Assembly: GCF_001675165.1 (NCBI RefSeq)
Contig: NZ_LROS01000018.1
Coordinates: forward strand, 1-64,000
Source: Clostridium ragsdalei P11
Lineage (GTDB): Bacteria; Bacillota; Clostridia; Clostridiales; Clostridiaceae
Direction: 5' to 3'
Length of the DNA stretch: 64,000 nucleotides
This document shows, in pieces, positions 18,179 through 25,620 of this stretch (its first letter is position 1; every line of letters starts with the position of its first letter). The notes under the pieces are model-generated. The model was not told the DNA's origin. It saw only the letters and a list, made by a program, of their open reading frames with translations, and ran no database searches. The position numbers were made by a program, and so were the translations under genes.

Positions 18179-18472
18179 TTTATATTCCTCCTTTTAAAGT
18201 TATCCGTATTTTTTATGAAAACTTTAAATTAGTATGTGTACAATAACATTATAACAGAAATTTTGATAAATTAATAATTGTAAACCTTATCATTAATAAA
18301 TAATTTATGAATTTCTAATTTTAGGTATAACGAAATGATAAATTTATAAAAAATTATAATATTAATTAATGATATTGCAAAATACATGAAAAAGTATTAT
18401 TATATTGGTAATGAAACTAGAGAAAAAATATTCATTGAGAGTTTATATAAATTGTTTAGGGAGGCCACATAT

Positions 18473-19441
18473 ATGAAAACATATGTATTAGAAGATGAAA
18501 AGGAATTAAAACTTTTGGATGAAACTATGGAAAAAGTTAGAAGAGAAAAATTACCTACTATACTTGGTATACAACAAGCTATATTGAGGGCAGTAGATGA
18601 TTATATGTATAAAAATGGAGTAGTTAGACTTTTACCTAACATGCTGGCACCTATAACAGATCCACTTTGTCACAGCGTAGAAGAGTGTGCAATTACTTAT
18701 CAAGGACAAGAATTTAACTTAACAAAGTCCATGATATTTCATAAACAAATAGCTCTTTCAAATCCAAACTTACAAAAAATTTATATTGTATCTCCAAATG
18801 TAAGATTGGAGCTGCCAGAAAGAGGAGATAAAAGACATTTATTTGAGTTTACTCAAGTTGATTTTGAATTTAAAGATGGTACAATGGACACAGTATTTGA
18901 ATTTATGGAAGGTCTTATAAAATATGCATTTGACTATATAAAAGAAGAATGTAAGGACAAGTTTGAAAAATTAGGAATAGGAACATCTCACTTAGATATA
19001 ACAGGTCCTTTTGAGAGACATACAACTCAAGAGTTAAAAGCAAAATATGGAGATGATTTTGAAGCTATAGCTTCAAAAAAAGCGACACAACCATTCTGGT
19101 TAATAAACCATAAGAGAGAATTCTACGATGCTGAGGATTTGGATAACAGGGGTACGTATAGAAACTATGATTTAATATGGCCTATGGGTTATGTAGAAGG
19201 ATTAAGTGGTGGAGAGAGAGAATATAAATATGATAGAATAATTACAAGAATGAGAGAAGCTAAAACGGATGAGAGTTTACTTAGAAACTACATTGAGCTT
19301 GCGAAAAGAGGAGAGCTCCCTAAAACAGCAGGAGCTGGTTTCGGAGTTGAAAGAATGACTAGATTTGTATGTCAACAACAAGAAATTGATGATGTGACTG
19401 TATTTAGCAGAAAACCAGGAAAAGAAAAATATATATTCTAA
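18473..19441 (+). CDS. Archaeal-type asparagine synthetase (AsnRS-related)
   Basis: A 322-residue class II aminoacyl-tRNA synthetase-like catalytic core without an anticodon-binding domain. NMLAPITDPL, TKSMIFHKQIAL, RHLFEFTQVDFEF, NYDLIWPMGY and SGGEREYKYDRI match the asparaginyl-tRNA-synthetase-related asparagine synthetase known from Pyrococcus (AS-AR), as I recall it. It does not look like the E. coli AsnA sequence. The expected reaction is aspartate plus ammonia plus ATP to asparagine. I start it at 18473, where GGGAGG lies eight bases upstream; an in-frame ATG at 18386 lacks a site. It diverges from an Lrp/AsnC regulator and ends in a strong terminator. Confidence 0.85.
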   Translation: MKTYVLEDEKELKLLDETMEKVRREKLPTILGIQQAILRAVDDYMYKNGVVRLLPNMLAPITDPLCHSVEECAITYQGQEFNLTKSMIFHKQIALSNPNLQKIYIVSPNVRLELPERGDKRHLFEFTQVDFEFKDGTMDTVFEFMEGLIKYAFDYIKEECKDKFEKLGIGTSHLDITGPFERHTTQELKAKYGDDFEAIASKKATQPFWLINHKREFYDAEDLDNRGTYRNYDLIWPMGYVEGLSGGEREYKYDRIITRMREAKTDESLLRNYIELAKRGELPKTAGAGFGVERMTRFVCQQQEIDDVTVFSRKPGKEKYIF

Positions 19442-19442
19442 A

Positions 19443-19485
19443 AAAGAGGCTGTCTAAAATGGACAGCCTCTTTAGTTATTTTTTT
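19443..19485 (+). terminator. Terminator of the asparagine synthetase gene
   Basis: AAAGAGGCTGTC and GACAGCCTCTTT form a 12-bp perfect stem with a seven-base loop, followed by AGTTATTTTTT. Confidence 0.92.
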
Positions 19486-19593
19486 AGAAATTTTACTGTC
19501 ATGTAGGTTTTCAGACAAATAAATAGAAAAGGTATTGATATAAGTTAGAAAGTATATAATAATATATATAGACAAACTAAGGGGGGAGAGCAA

Positions 19594-19956
19594 ATGCCTT
19601 TATGGTTACAAGTACTATTACAGGTAGCATTTATTGCAATAATATTTTTATTTGTATATAATCAATTAAAAATACGTATTTTATACAAGTTTCATCCAAA
19701 CAGATGGATAATTCTTTTATTGTCTATAGCAGCTTTTTTCTTGCCTACAATAATAGCAGCCTATTTTAGATATAATTTAAATGGGAGTGTATGGCAATAC
19801 ATATCTTCTGCTGTATTTTTAGTTTTATTTTTATGGTTTGTGGATTTAAGAAGCGGCGCCATATATGATGTAAAAGGTTCACAAAAAGAAAAGAACATAA
19901 AGATAAAGCCTAAGGCTAAACCAAATAGAGCAAAACATAATAAAAACAAAAAGTAA
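19594..19956 (+). CDS. Small membrane protein with a basic tail, unknown function
   Basis: A 120-residue protein I do not recognise. It has three predicted membrane segments (about 5-22, 37-58 and 68-84) and then a strongly basic, lysine-rich C-terminal tail of about 25 residues (KPKAKPNRAKHNKNKK at the end). The tail would face the cytoplasm or bind nucleic acid or anionic lipid; that is only a suggestion. AAGGGGGGAG precedes the ATG, and the gene has its own terminator, so it is a real single-gene transcript. Confidence 0.75.
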   Translation: MPLWLQVLLQVAFIAIIFLFVYNQLKIRILYKFHPNRWIILLLSIAAFFLPTIIAAYFRYNLNGSVWQYISSAVFLVLFLWFVDLRSGAIYDVKGSQKEKNIKIKPKAKPNRAKHNKNKK

Positions 19957-19957
19957 G

Positions 19958-20015
19958 TTTTTTATACAAATTAAAAGTCTACTTATAGGTAGGCTTTTAA
20001 TTTGTATAAAAAAAA
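19958..20015 (+). terminator. Terminator of the small membrane protein gene
   Basis: A long stem of about 24 bp: TTTTTTATACAAATTAAAAG (19958-19977) and CTTTTAATTTGTATAAAAAA (from 19994), closed by GTCTAC with GTAGGC. A T run on the other strand makes it potentially bidirectional. Confidence 0.85.
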
Positions 20016-20037
20016 TCCACATGGGGGAGCATGTGGA
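20016..20037. repeat. Short perfect hairpin
   Basis: TCCACATG-GGGGAG-CATGTGGA, an 8-bp stem and six-base loop right after the terminator. I see no clear role. The rest of 20038-20220 is AT-rich with nothing recognisable. Confidence 0.6.
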
Positions 20038-20223
20038 TAAATAGGGGATATCTATTAACCTTTTAATACATGTTCATAATATCATAGATTTTTACATAAA
20101 TCAATATTTTTTATTTATAAATGCTATTTTTCGACACTAATTATGAAACAGTACGTATGAATTAAGAAACGTATATTTTACTTAAATATATTATCGGAAG
20201 TAGTAAGAATTGTAATAAAAACG

Positions 20224-20253
20224 TTGACAAAACACAAATAACTGATATATAAT
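20224..20253 (+). promoter_or_regulatory. Strong promoter with no gene downstream (candidate RNA promoter)
   Basis: TTGACA (20224-20229), an 18-base spacer and TATAAT (20248-20253), both perfect hexamers. No open reading frame with a ribosome site follows for about 400 bases. Confidence 0.65.
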
Positions 20254-20259
20254 AAAAAT

Positions 20260-20535
20260 ACAAGGTATACATATACTAACATGTATATACAAGTTGTTAC
20301 CTTATTAAAAAATATATAGCTTATATCTGTAATTTTTTTAGTAAATAAATTACAGCTTATATTTACCAGATTATTATTTAGTTTTAAACTTCCATTTCTG
20401 AGACCCCCATCTCTAGATAATAAAGTGATTACTTGAGCTATCACTTGGGAAGAAGAGGCAAATATGCATCTGGATCATAGAGTCCTAAGTGTACTTGAAA
20501 TTAAATTTTATGTATGCTCAGGACTCTGTTTATTA
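20260..20535 (+). ncRNA. Candidate structured non-coding RNA
   Basis: Downstream of a consensus promoter are four hairpins and no credible coding sequence: 20262-20303 (AAGGTA with TACCTT and TACATATA with TGTATATA), 20327-20355 (CTGTAATTT with AAATTACAG), 20423-20446 (AAGTGAT with ATCACTT) and 20479-20527 (AGAGTCCT with AGGACTCT). The last could end the transcript, but its T run is weak (GTTTATTA). It does not match the riboswitch or housekeeping RNA signatures I know. It may be a separate RNA or a leader of the GntR gene. Confidence 0.4.
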
Positions 20536-20563
20536 ATGACTTAATTTTTAAAAGCCTATAATA

Positions 20564-20592
20564 TTGACAATGACGTTTTATAATTCTAATAT
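20564..20592 (+). promoter_or_regulatory. Promoter of the GntR-family gene
   Basis: TTGACA (20564-20569), a 17-base spacer and TAATAT (20587-20592), about 60 bases before the ATG. Confidence 0.7.
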
Positions 20593-20653
20593 TATAATTA
20601 TGTTAAAATTGTTTTATATGGATTAGATGAAATTTAATAAGGAGTAGTAAATA

Positions 20654-21352
20654 ATGAAAAACTCTATATATTGTAAAATAGCTGATGATATACGTGATAA
20701 AATTATTAGTGGCGAACTTAAAACAGGGGATGATTTGCCTTCTGAAACAGCTTTATGCAGTGAATATAGTACAAGCAGGATGACGGTTAGAAAGGGACTT
20801 TCCATTTTATCCAATGATGGATACATATATTCTATACCAGGAAAAGGATATTTTGTTCAAAAGCCTAATTACAACAAATATACTATTTTTTATAGTGAGA
20901 GAAACAATTTGATAAATGATGTGGATCGCATAAAACTTCTATCTGTAGATGTTGTTTTGCCTGATGATAAACTTGCAACTAATCTTCGTATAAGTAAAAA
21001 TAGAAAGATAATAAGAATTAGAAGATTGTTTTATACACAAGGAGATGCCATGGCTTATGATTTAAAATATCTGATATACCAAAAGGGAGTTCCAATTATA
21101 GAAAATGAGCTTGAAAATGCTACTTTCCCAGAAATGATGTCCAATAGGGCTTCTCTTTATAGTTTGAATAAGGAAATTGTAATGTATGCTAAAATGCCGA
21201 GAGAAGAGATTAAAGAACTTTTAAAAATGTATGATGAGGTTGCACTATTTGTTGTAGAGCAAAAATTAAATGATGTTAAAGACAAGCCAATTGGGTTTGG
21301 AATAACTTACTTTAGAGGAGATTATATTAAGTTACACGGGGTTAGTCAATAA
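20654..21352 (+). CDS. GntR/HutC-family transcriptional regulator
   Basis: A 232-residue regulator: winged helix at the N-terminus (about 3-70, with SGELKTGDDLPSETALCSEY and SRMTVRKGLSILSNDGYIY) and a UTRA effector domain (about 85-225). The HutC/UTRA subfamily senses small molecules such as sugars or amino acids, though the ligand is unknown here. AAGGAG precedes the ATG. A terminator follows at 21404. The next gene in the same direction is the XdhC-type protein, which may be part of its regulon. Confidence 0.88.
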   Translation: MKNSIYCKIADDIRDKIISGELKTGDDLPSETALCSEYSTSRMTVRKGLSILSNDGYIYSIPGKGYFVQKPNYNKYTIFYSERNNLINDVDRIKLLSVDVVLPDDKLATNLRISKNRKIIRIRRLFYTQGDAMAYDLKYLIYQKGVPIIENELENATFPEMMSNRASLYSLNKEIVMYAKMPREEIKELLKMYDEVALFVVEQKLNDVKDKPIGFGITYFRGDYIKLHGVSQ

Positions 21353-21403
21353 AAGTAGGATTTAATTATTACAGAGTTTTCAGAATGAAATAAATATTAG
21401 AAA

Positions 21404-21444
21404 AAGGGCTGGTGCACTAATTAATTAGTATATCAGCCCTTTTA
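21404..21444 (+). terminator. Terminator after the GntR gene
   Basis: GGGCT (21406-21410) through ACTAATTAATTAGTATAT to AGCCC, followed by TTTTAA. It is in the same sequence family as 6399-6436 and 12024-12066. Confidence 0.78.
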
Positions 21445-21592
21445 ACACGTATACATGTTTTTAAACAGTCTACAGTTGATAGTGGAAAATTGAAACTTAT
21501 AAAAATGTGCTAGATAAACTAATTTTAGAGCTATAGAGCCTAAAATAATTTAAGTTGAACAATTACAAATTTTGTTATAAAATTTAAGAGTA

Positions 21593-21608
21593 AACGTTTT
21601 GAAACGTT
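21593..21608. promoter_or_regulatory. Palindrome upstream of the XdhC-type gene
   Basis: AACGTTTTGAAACGTT, an inverted repeat with 6-bp half-sites about 40 bases before the start codon. It may be an operator; no binding protein can be named. Confidence 0.4.
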
Positions 21609-21645
21609 AATCTATCTTATATTTAATGAATATGGAGGTATGTAA

Positions 21646-22731
21646 ATGAAAGAATTATACAAAGAGATGGTAAAACTTTTACAGAAAGAAGAAAGTTTTG
21701 TAGTAGCGACTATATTCGATAAAACTGGTTCGGCACCGCGTACTGCTGGTGCAAAGATGGTAGTTAGAAATGACGGTTCAATTATTGGAACTATAGGGGG
21801 AGGGCGTTTAGAAGCTAATGCTATAGATCTTGCTAAAAAGTCACTGGCTTTAAAACAAACTGTAATACAGTCTTTTGACTTAACTCACAATGATGTAGCT
21901 TCTATGGATATGATTTGTGGTGGCAAAGGTGAGGTTTTAATAGACTTTATAGATGCTCAGAATGAAAATAATCGAATGATTTATGAAACAGTAGTAAAAA
22001 TTCAGAAAAAGAGGGAAAAAGCATGGTTTATTACAGTGCTAGATAATGTCTCTGGTACTTCTAATTTGAGATGCCAACAATGCATAGTAAAACCAGATAA
22101 AACTCTTATTGGTAAAATTGATTGTGATCCAAATATCTTAGAGAAACTGATAGCTGGACCAGCAAAAATATCAATACATGCTGAAGTAATAGATAATCAG
22201 CGTTTTTTGGTAGAACCTTTACGTCCTGAAGGAACAGTTTATATTTTTGGGGCAGGTCATGTATCTCAAAGAATTGCACCTTTAAGTGAGACAGTTGGTT
22301 TTAGAACAGTAGTATTAGATGATCGTGAAGAGTATGCTAATCGAAGAAGATTTTCAGAGCCTACAGAACTTATGACCATTGATTCATTTAACAAATTACC
22401 AAATTTACATATTGATGAAGATAGTTATTTAGTGATTGTGACTAGGGGACATCTTTATGATAAAGTTGTTCTAGAGCAGGTACTTCGCAGCAATGCCAAG
22501 TATATTGGCATGATAGGAAGTAAGAGTAAGCGAGATAAGATTTTTACTCAATTACTTAATCAGGGATATACAAAAGAAGAAATTAAAAGTGTTTACTCAC
22601 CAATAGGTACAAGTATAGGAGCAGAAACACCAGAAGAAATTGCAGTAAGTATTGTGGGAGAACTGATTAAAGTAAGATCAGAAGGTGAAAAGATAGATAA
22701 GGGTAATAATTCAGATATTTGTTGTAACTAA
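21646..22731 (+). CDS. XdhC/CoxI-family molybdoenzyme accessory protein
   Basis: A 361-residue protein with the XdhC/CoxI N-terminal domain (GSAPRTAGAKMVVRNDGSIIG and GTIGGGRLEANAI) and a C-terminal Rossmann domain (VYIFGAGHVSQRIAPL, VVLDDREEYANRRRF, MIGSKSKRDKI). Family members prepare or insert the sulfurated molybdenum cofactor of xanthine dehydrogenase-like hydroxylases. No such hydroxylase is encoded nearby, so the partner enzyme must be elsewhere. GGAGG lies before the ATG and a terminator follows. The preceding UTRA regulator could control it. Confidence 0.88.
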   Translation: MKELYKEMVKLLQKEESFVVATIFDKTGSAPRTAGAKMVVRNDGSIIGTIGGGRLEANAIDLAKKSLALKQTVIQSFDLTHNDVASMDMICGGKGEVLIDFIDAQNENNRMIYETVVKIQKKREKAWFITVLDNVSGTSNLRCQQCIVKPDKTLIGKIDCDPNILEKLIAGPAKISIHAEVIDNQRFLVEPLRPEGTVYIFGAGHVSQRIAPLSETVGFRTVVLDDREEYANRRRFSEPTELMTIDSFNKLPNLHIDEDSYLVIVTRGHLYDKVVLEQVLRSNAKYIGMIGSKSKRDKIFTQLLNQGYTKEEIKSVYSPIGTSIGAETPEEIAVSIVGELIKVRSEGEKIDKGNNSDICCN

Positions 22732-22781
22732 GTATGATTAAGATTAAAAAATAGAATAGTATAGTGATTCAAACAAAAAAT

Positions 22782-22818
22782 AAAACTTCTAGTGTACTAA
22801 GTATACTGGAAGTTTTTT
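22782..22818 (+). terminator. Terminator after the XdhC-type gene
   Basis: AACTTCTAGTGTAC (22784-22797) and GTATACTGGAAGTT (22801-22814) with a three-base loop and a T run. Confidence 0.88.
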
Positions 22819-22870
22819 GTTATAAAGAAGAATTGTAAAATAAAAAGATGTAAATAATATAAGTTTTGCC

Positions 22871-22899
22871 TTGACAATTTCAGTTTACATATGTAGACT
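22871..22899 (+). promoter_or_regulatory. Promoter of the BlaI/BlaR1-like operon
   Basis: TTGACA (22871-22876), a 17-base spacer and TAGACT (22894-22899), overlapped by the first of two operator palindromes. Confidence 0.75.
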
Positions 22900-22916
22900 G
22901 AAATTGTAGATCTACA
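22886..22916. promoter_or_regulatory. BlaI/MecI-type operators
   Basis: TACATATGTA (22886-22895) and TGTAGATCTACA (22905-22916) are two palindromes built on the TACA/TGTA halves that BlaI and MecI dimers bind. They cover the -10 region and likely start site, so binding of the downstream repressor should shut its own operon. Confidence 0.75.
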
Positions 22917-22944
22917 CTTGTAAACTAAAAATGGAGGAGTAAGT

Positions 22945-23325
22945 ATGAAAGAAATGCCAAAAATCTCAGCAGCTGAGTGGGAAGTAATGAAGCTTCTCTG
23001 GAAACAAAATCCCTTAACATCTGAAAAAATAATTAATTCTTTAACAGTTAAAATGAATTGGTCGGCACAAACAGTAAAAACATTTATAACAAGGCTTTCA
23101 AAAAAAGAAGCAATAGGATTTAAAAAAGTAGGCAGAATATATAATTATTATCCATTAATATCTGAAGATGAATGTGTAAGGGCTGAAAATCAATCTTTTC
23201 TTGAAAAGGTATATGACGGGGCTGTAAGTATGCTCTTTACCAAGTTTTTAGAGGAAGAATCTCTATCAGAAAAAGAGATTCAAGAGTTAGAACAGATTCT
23301 TAAAAATAAAAAACAAGGAAAGTAG
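22945..23325 (+). CDS. BlaI/MecI/CopY-family repressor
   Basis: A 126-residue repressor with the winged-helix domain ISAAEWEVMKLLWKQNPLTS near the start, WSAQTVKTFITRLSKKEAI as recognition region, and a C-terminal dimerisation helix. In the BlaI/MecI systems the repressor is cleaved after the membrane sensor detects a signal. Matching TACA/TGTA operators lie just upstream. The sensor-protease gene follows after 40 bp. GGAGGAG precedes the ATG. Confidence 0.92.
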   Translation: MKEMPKISAAEWEVMKLLWKQNPLTSEKIINSLTVKMNWSAQTVKTFITRLSKKEAIGFKKVGRIYNYYPLISEDECVRAENQSFLEKVYDGAVSMLFTKFLEEESLSEKEIQELEQILKNKKQGK

Positions 23326-23365
23326 GGTTTAAGCTTTTGAAACTAAAAATAGGGGGATATTAAAT

Positions 23366-25537
23366 ATGGATATTTTGATTAGAAGCTTTTTATGGGTTTT
23401 TCGTGCTTCCATAACAGCAAGCATTGCAGGATTATTAATAATTTTAATTTTAAAGTTATTTGATAAACACATTTCAGTAAGACTTCAACATGCTTTATGG
23501 ATCATAGTTGTTATAAGATTAATAATACCAGTGGAGTTTCAAAGTAATTTAAGCTTACTTAATTTGTTACATGAAAATCATCAAAATAGTTCAAATATTG
23601 AAAATAAAAGTACAATAAAAAGTATGACTTACGCTGCATCTGATTTTTTAAGAGAAGGAAAAATCCAATATAGCTATACTTCTAAGAATCAAATATCCAA
23701 GATAAACCAATCTCCATCAAAAATGGTTTATAGTAGAGAAAATACAATAAAAGAATATATAACTTCCTGTATTTTAGGTATAGCTTCTTTTATATGGATA
23801 GTAGGAGTTTTCAGTATAGCTGCATTTTTATTAGCAGTTAGACTGCAATTCAAAAGGAAAATTATAAATTTGGAAGAAGTAAGAGATTTGGAAAGTATAA
23901 AATTACTGAATGAGTGTAAAAACAAAGCAAATATAACTAGGGATATACCTGTTTATATTTGTGATAATTTTAAAAGTCCATGCACATTAGGAATAATAAA
24001 ACCCAAAGTTTATATTCCTAAGTGTGTATGTACTAAAAATAATTTAAAACAATTATATTATATACTTTTACACGAATTAATTCACTATAAAAGGATGGAT
24101 TTAGCCTATAATTTTTTTGCTGTTCTTGCCGTTATACTGCATTGGTTTAATCCTATTGTGTGGTTTTGTATGAAGAAAATGAAACTTCAAAGGGAATGTG
24201 CTTGTGATACTTATGTGCTTGAGATTATTGGGGAAGAGAAGGCTGAAGACTATGGAATGACGTTAATTAATTTTTCAAAATTAGTGTCAAGCAATAAGAT
24301 CCCACGATTAGCAGTTTTTTTTGAAACGAAAAATCAAATTAAAAGGAGAATAGAAATGATAAAAAATTTTAAAAAAGGTTCCTATAAAATGTCAGCTATT
24401 GCAGTAATATGCTGTGTAGTAGCCTCAGGAGCTATACTTACAACTGCTGTAAATGCTAAAAGTATGAAAGCAGATAAAACTACTGCAGTGGTTAGTAGCA
24501 ATAAATCATCAGTAAAAAATCAAAATAATAAATTTCTTATTGATGCACCAATTAAATATTATGATAACTTAAAAAAGGCAGAAGAAGTTACAGGTTTTAA
24601 AGTTAAAGTACCCAATTATATTCCGACAAAATACGTATTAGCAAGTATTCATGTTATAAAAGTTTCTGATACAGACAATTCTTTAGAAGTGTCTTTTTCA
24701 AAAAAGGATGGTGTTTTTAATTTTGAAGCTTCCAAAGTTGACATGGAACAATGTTTAAAACAGATTGCAGAAGATCAAAGCAAAGGAAAAGTTGAAGTTA
24801 ATAAAGAAGCAATGAATTTGGAAGGAATAAACGGATATAATATTACAATAAAAAGTACATTGCCTATGGGTTATAATTATAAAATAATAGATAAATGTTT
24901 TATATGGCAAAATGAAGGCGTGTGGTATAGTATAGGATACAGTATAGAAACTCAACGTAAAGAAAATAAAAGCTTAACTGTAGGTATTCCTATAGATGAT
25001 GTAGGAAAAATTGCAACTTCTATAAAATATGATCAAGATGTTAAAAATGTAAGTTATTCCATACCGAAAGATGTTTCTACTGAAGTTGCAACTTTACCAA
25101 TATATGAAAAACAAGATTTGAAAAAAGCTAAGGAACTTTTAGAATTTAATCCAAAATTTCCATTAAGTATTAATAAGAATATAACTATAAAAGGTTCAGC
25201 AGTAGGAATTTCAGGAGACTCTGATATAAAAAATAAAAAAATGGGTTATGAATTGAATACATTTTATAATTTAAAAAATGGATTCTTGACATTTACACAG
25301 GGGAAAAGTTCAAAAGCATATGATGATATGAGTAAAAAAGCTAATACGATAAAAATTGATGGTAAAGAAGTTCTTAAATATGAGACTTATGAAAAATCAG
25401 AAGCAAATAAACAAATAAAGGAAGATACTTATGTTTGGAAAGAAAATGGATTTTATTGTGAAGTTTTAATAATGGCAAATATAGCAAACCAGGATGAAAT
25501 AGTTAAAGGATTTGTTGATTCAAAACCAATAGACTAA
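23366..25537 (+). CDS. BlaR1/MecR1-like membrane metalloprotease with an unusual sensor region
   Basis: A 723-residue membrane protein of peptidase family M56. Membrane segments lie at about 15-35, 40-53, 130-155 and 340-355. The zinc protease motif LLHELIHYKRMD is near 230, with the third ligand in LQRECACDTYVLEI. The extracytoplasmic C-terminal half (from about 375) is not the penicillin-binding domain of BlaR1. It holds two similar lobes, each with a YDNLKKAEE / YEKQDLKKAKE start, reminiscent of DUF4367. The signal is therefore probably not a beta-lactam. Together with the repressor it should form a sense-and-cleave switch, but no resistance gene lies in this operon. Confidence 0.85.
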   Translation: MDILIRSFLWVFRASITASIAGLLIILILKLFDKHISVRLQHALWIIVVIRLIIPVEFQSNLSLLNLLHENHQNSSNIENKSTIKSMTYAASDFLREGKIQYSYTSKNQISKINQSPSKMVYSRENTIKEYITSCILGIASFIWIVGVFSIAAFLLAVRLQFKRKIINLEEVRDLESIKLLNECKNKANITRDIPVYICDNFKSPCTLGIIKPKVYIPKCVCTKNNLKQLYYILLHELIHYKRMDLAYNFFAVLAVILHWFNPIVWFCMKKMKLQRECACDTYVLEIIGEEKAEDYGMTLINFSKLVSSNKIPRLAVFFETKNQIKRRIEMIKNFKKGSYKMSAIAVICCVVASGAILTTAVNAKSMKADKTTAVVSSNKSSVKNQNNKFLIDAPIKYYDNLKKAEEVTGFKVKVPNYIPTKYVLASIHVIKVSDTDNSLEVSFSKKDGVFNFEASKVDMEQCLKQIAEDQSKGKVEVNKEAMNLEGINGYNITIKSTLPMGYNYKIIDKCFIWQNEGVWYSIGYSIETQRKENKSLTVGIPIDDVGKIATSIKYDQDVKNVSYSIPKDVSTEVATLPIYEKQDLKKAKELLEFNPKFPLSINKNITIKGSAVGISGDSDIKNKKMGYELNTFYNLKNGFLTFTQGKSSKAYDDMSKKANTIKIDGKEVLKYETYEKSEANKQIKEDTYVWKENGFYCEVLIMANIANQDEIVKGFVDSKPID

Positions 25538-25548
25538 ATTTAATTATG

Positions 25549-25599
25549 AGCATGTCAAGAATATTTTAAAAAAGAATATTTTTGACATGCTGTTTTTTT
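25549..25599 (+). terminator. Terminator of the BlaR1-like operon
   Basis: AGCATGTCAAGAATATT (25549-25565) and AATATTTTTGACATGCT (25575-25591), followed by seven T. A strong intrinsic terminator, facing the convergent anti-sigma gene. Confidence 0.9.
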
Positions 25600-25620
25600 G
25601 GTTAGTGATAAACTAAAAAG

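Noticed and set aside
18179-18472. T-box leader before the asparagine synthetase
   Set aside because: No T-box sequence (AGGGTGG-type) or terminator in the leader.
20178-20444. 88-residue reading frame on the reverse strand in the gene-free stretch
   Set aside because: GTG start without a ribosome site, repetitive hydrophobic composition, and it opposes a consensus promoter with hairpins.
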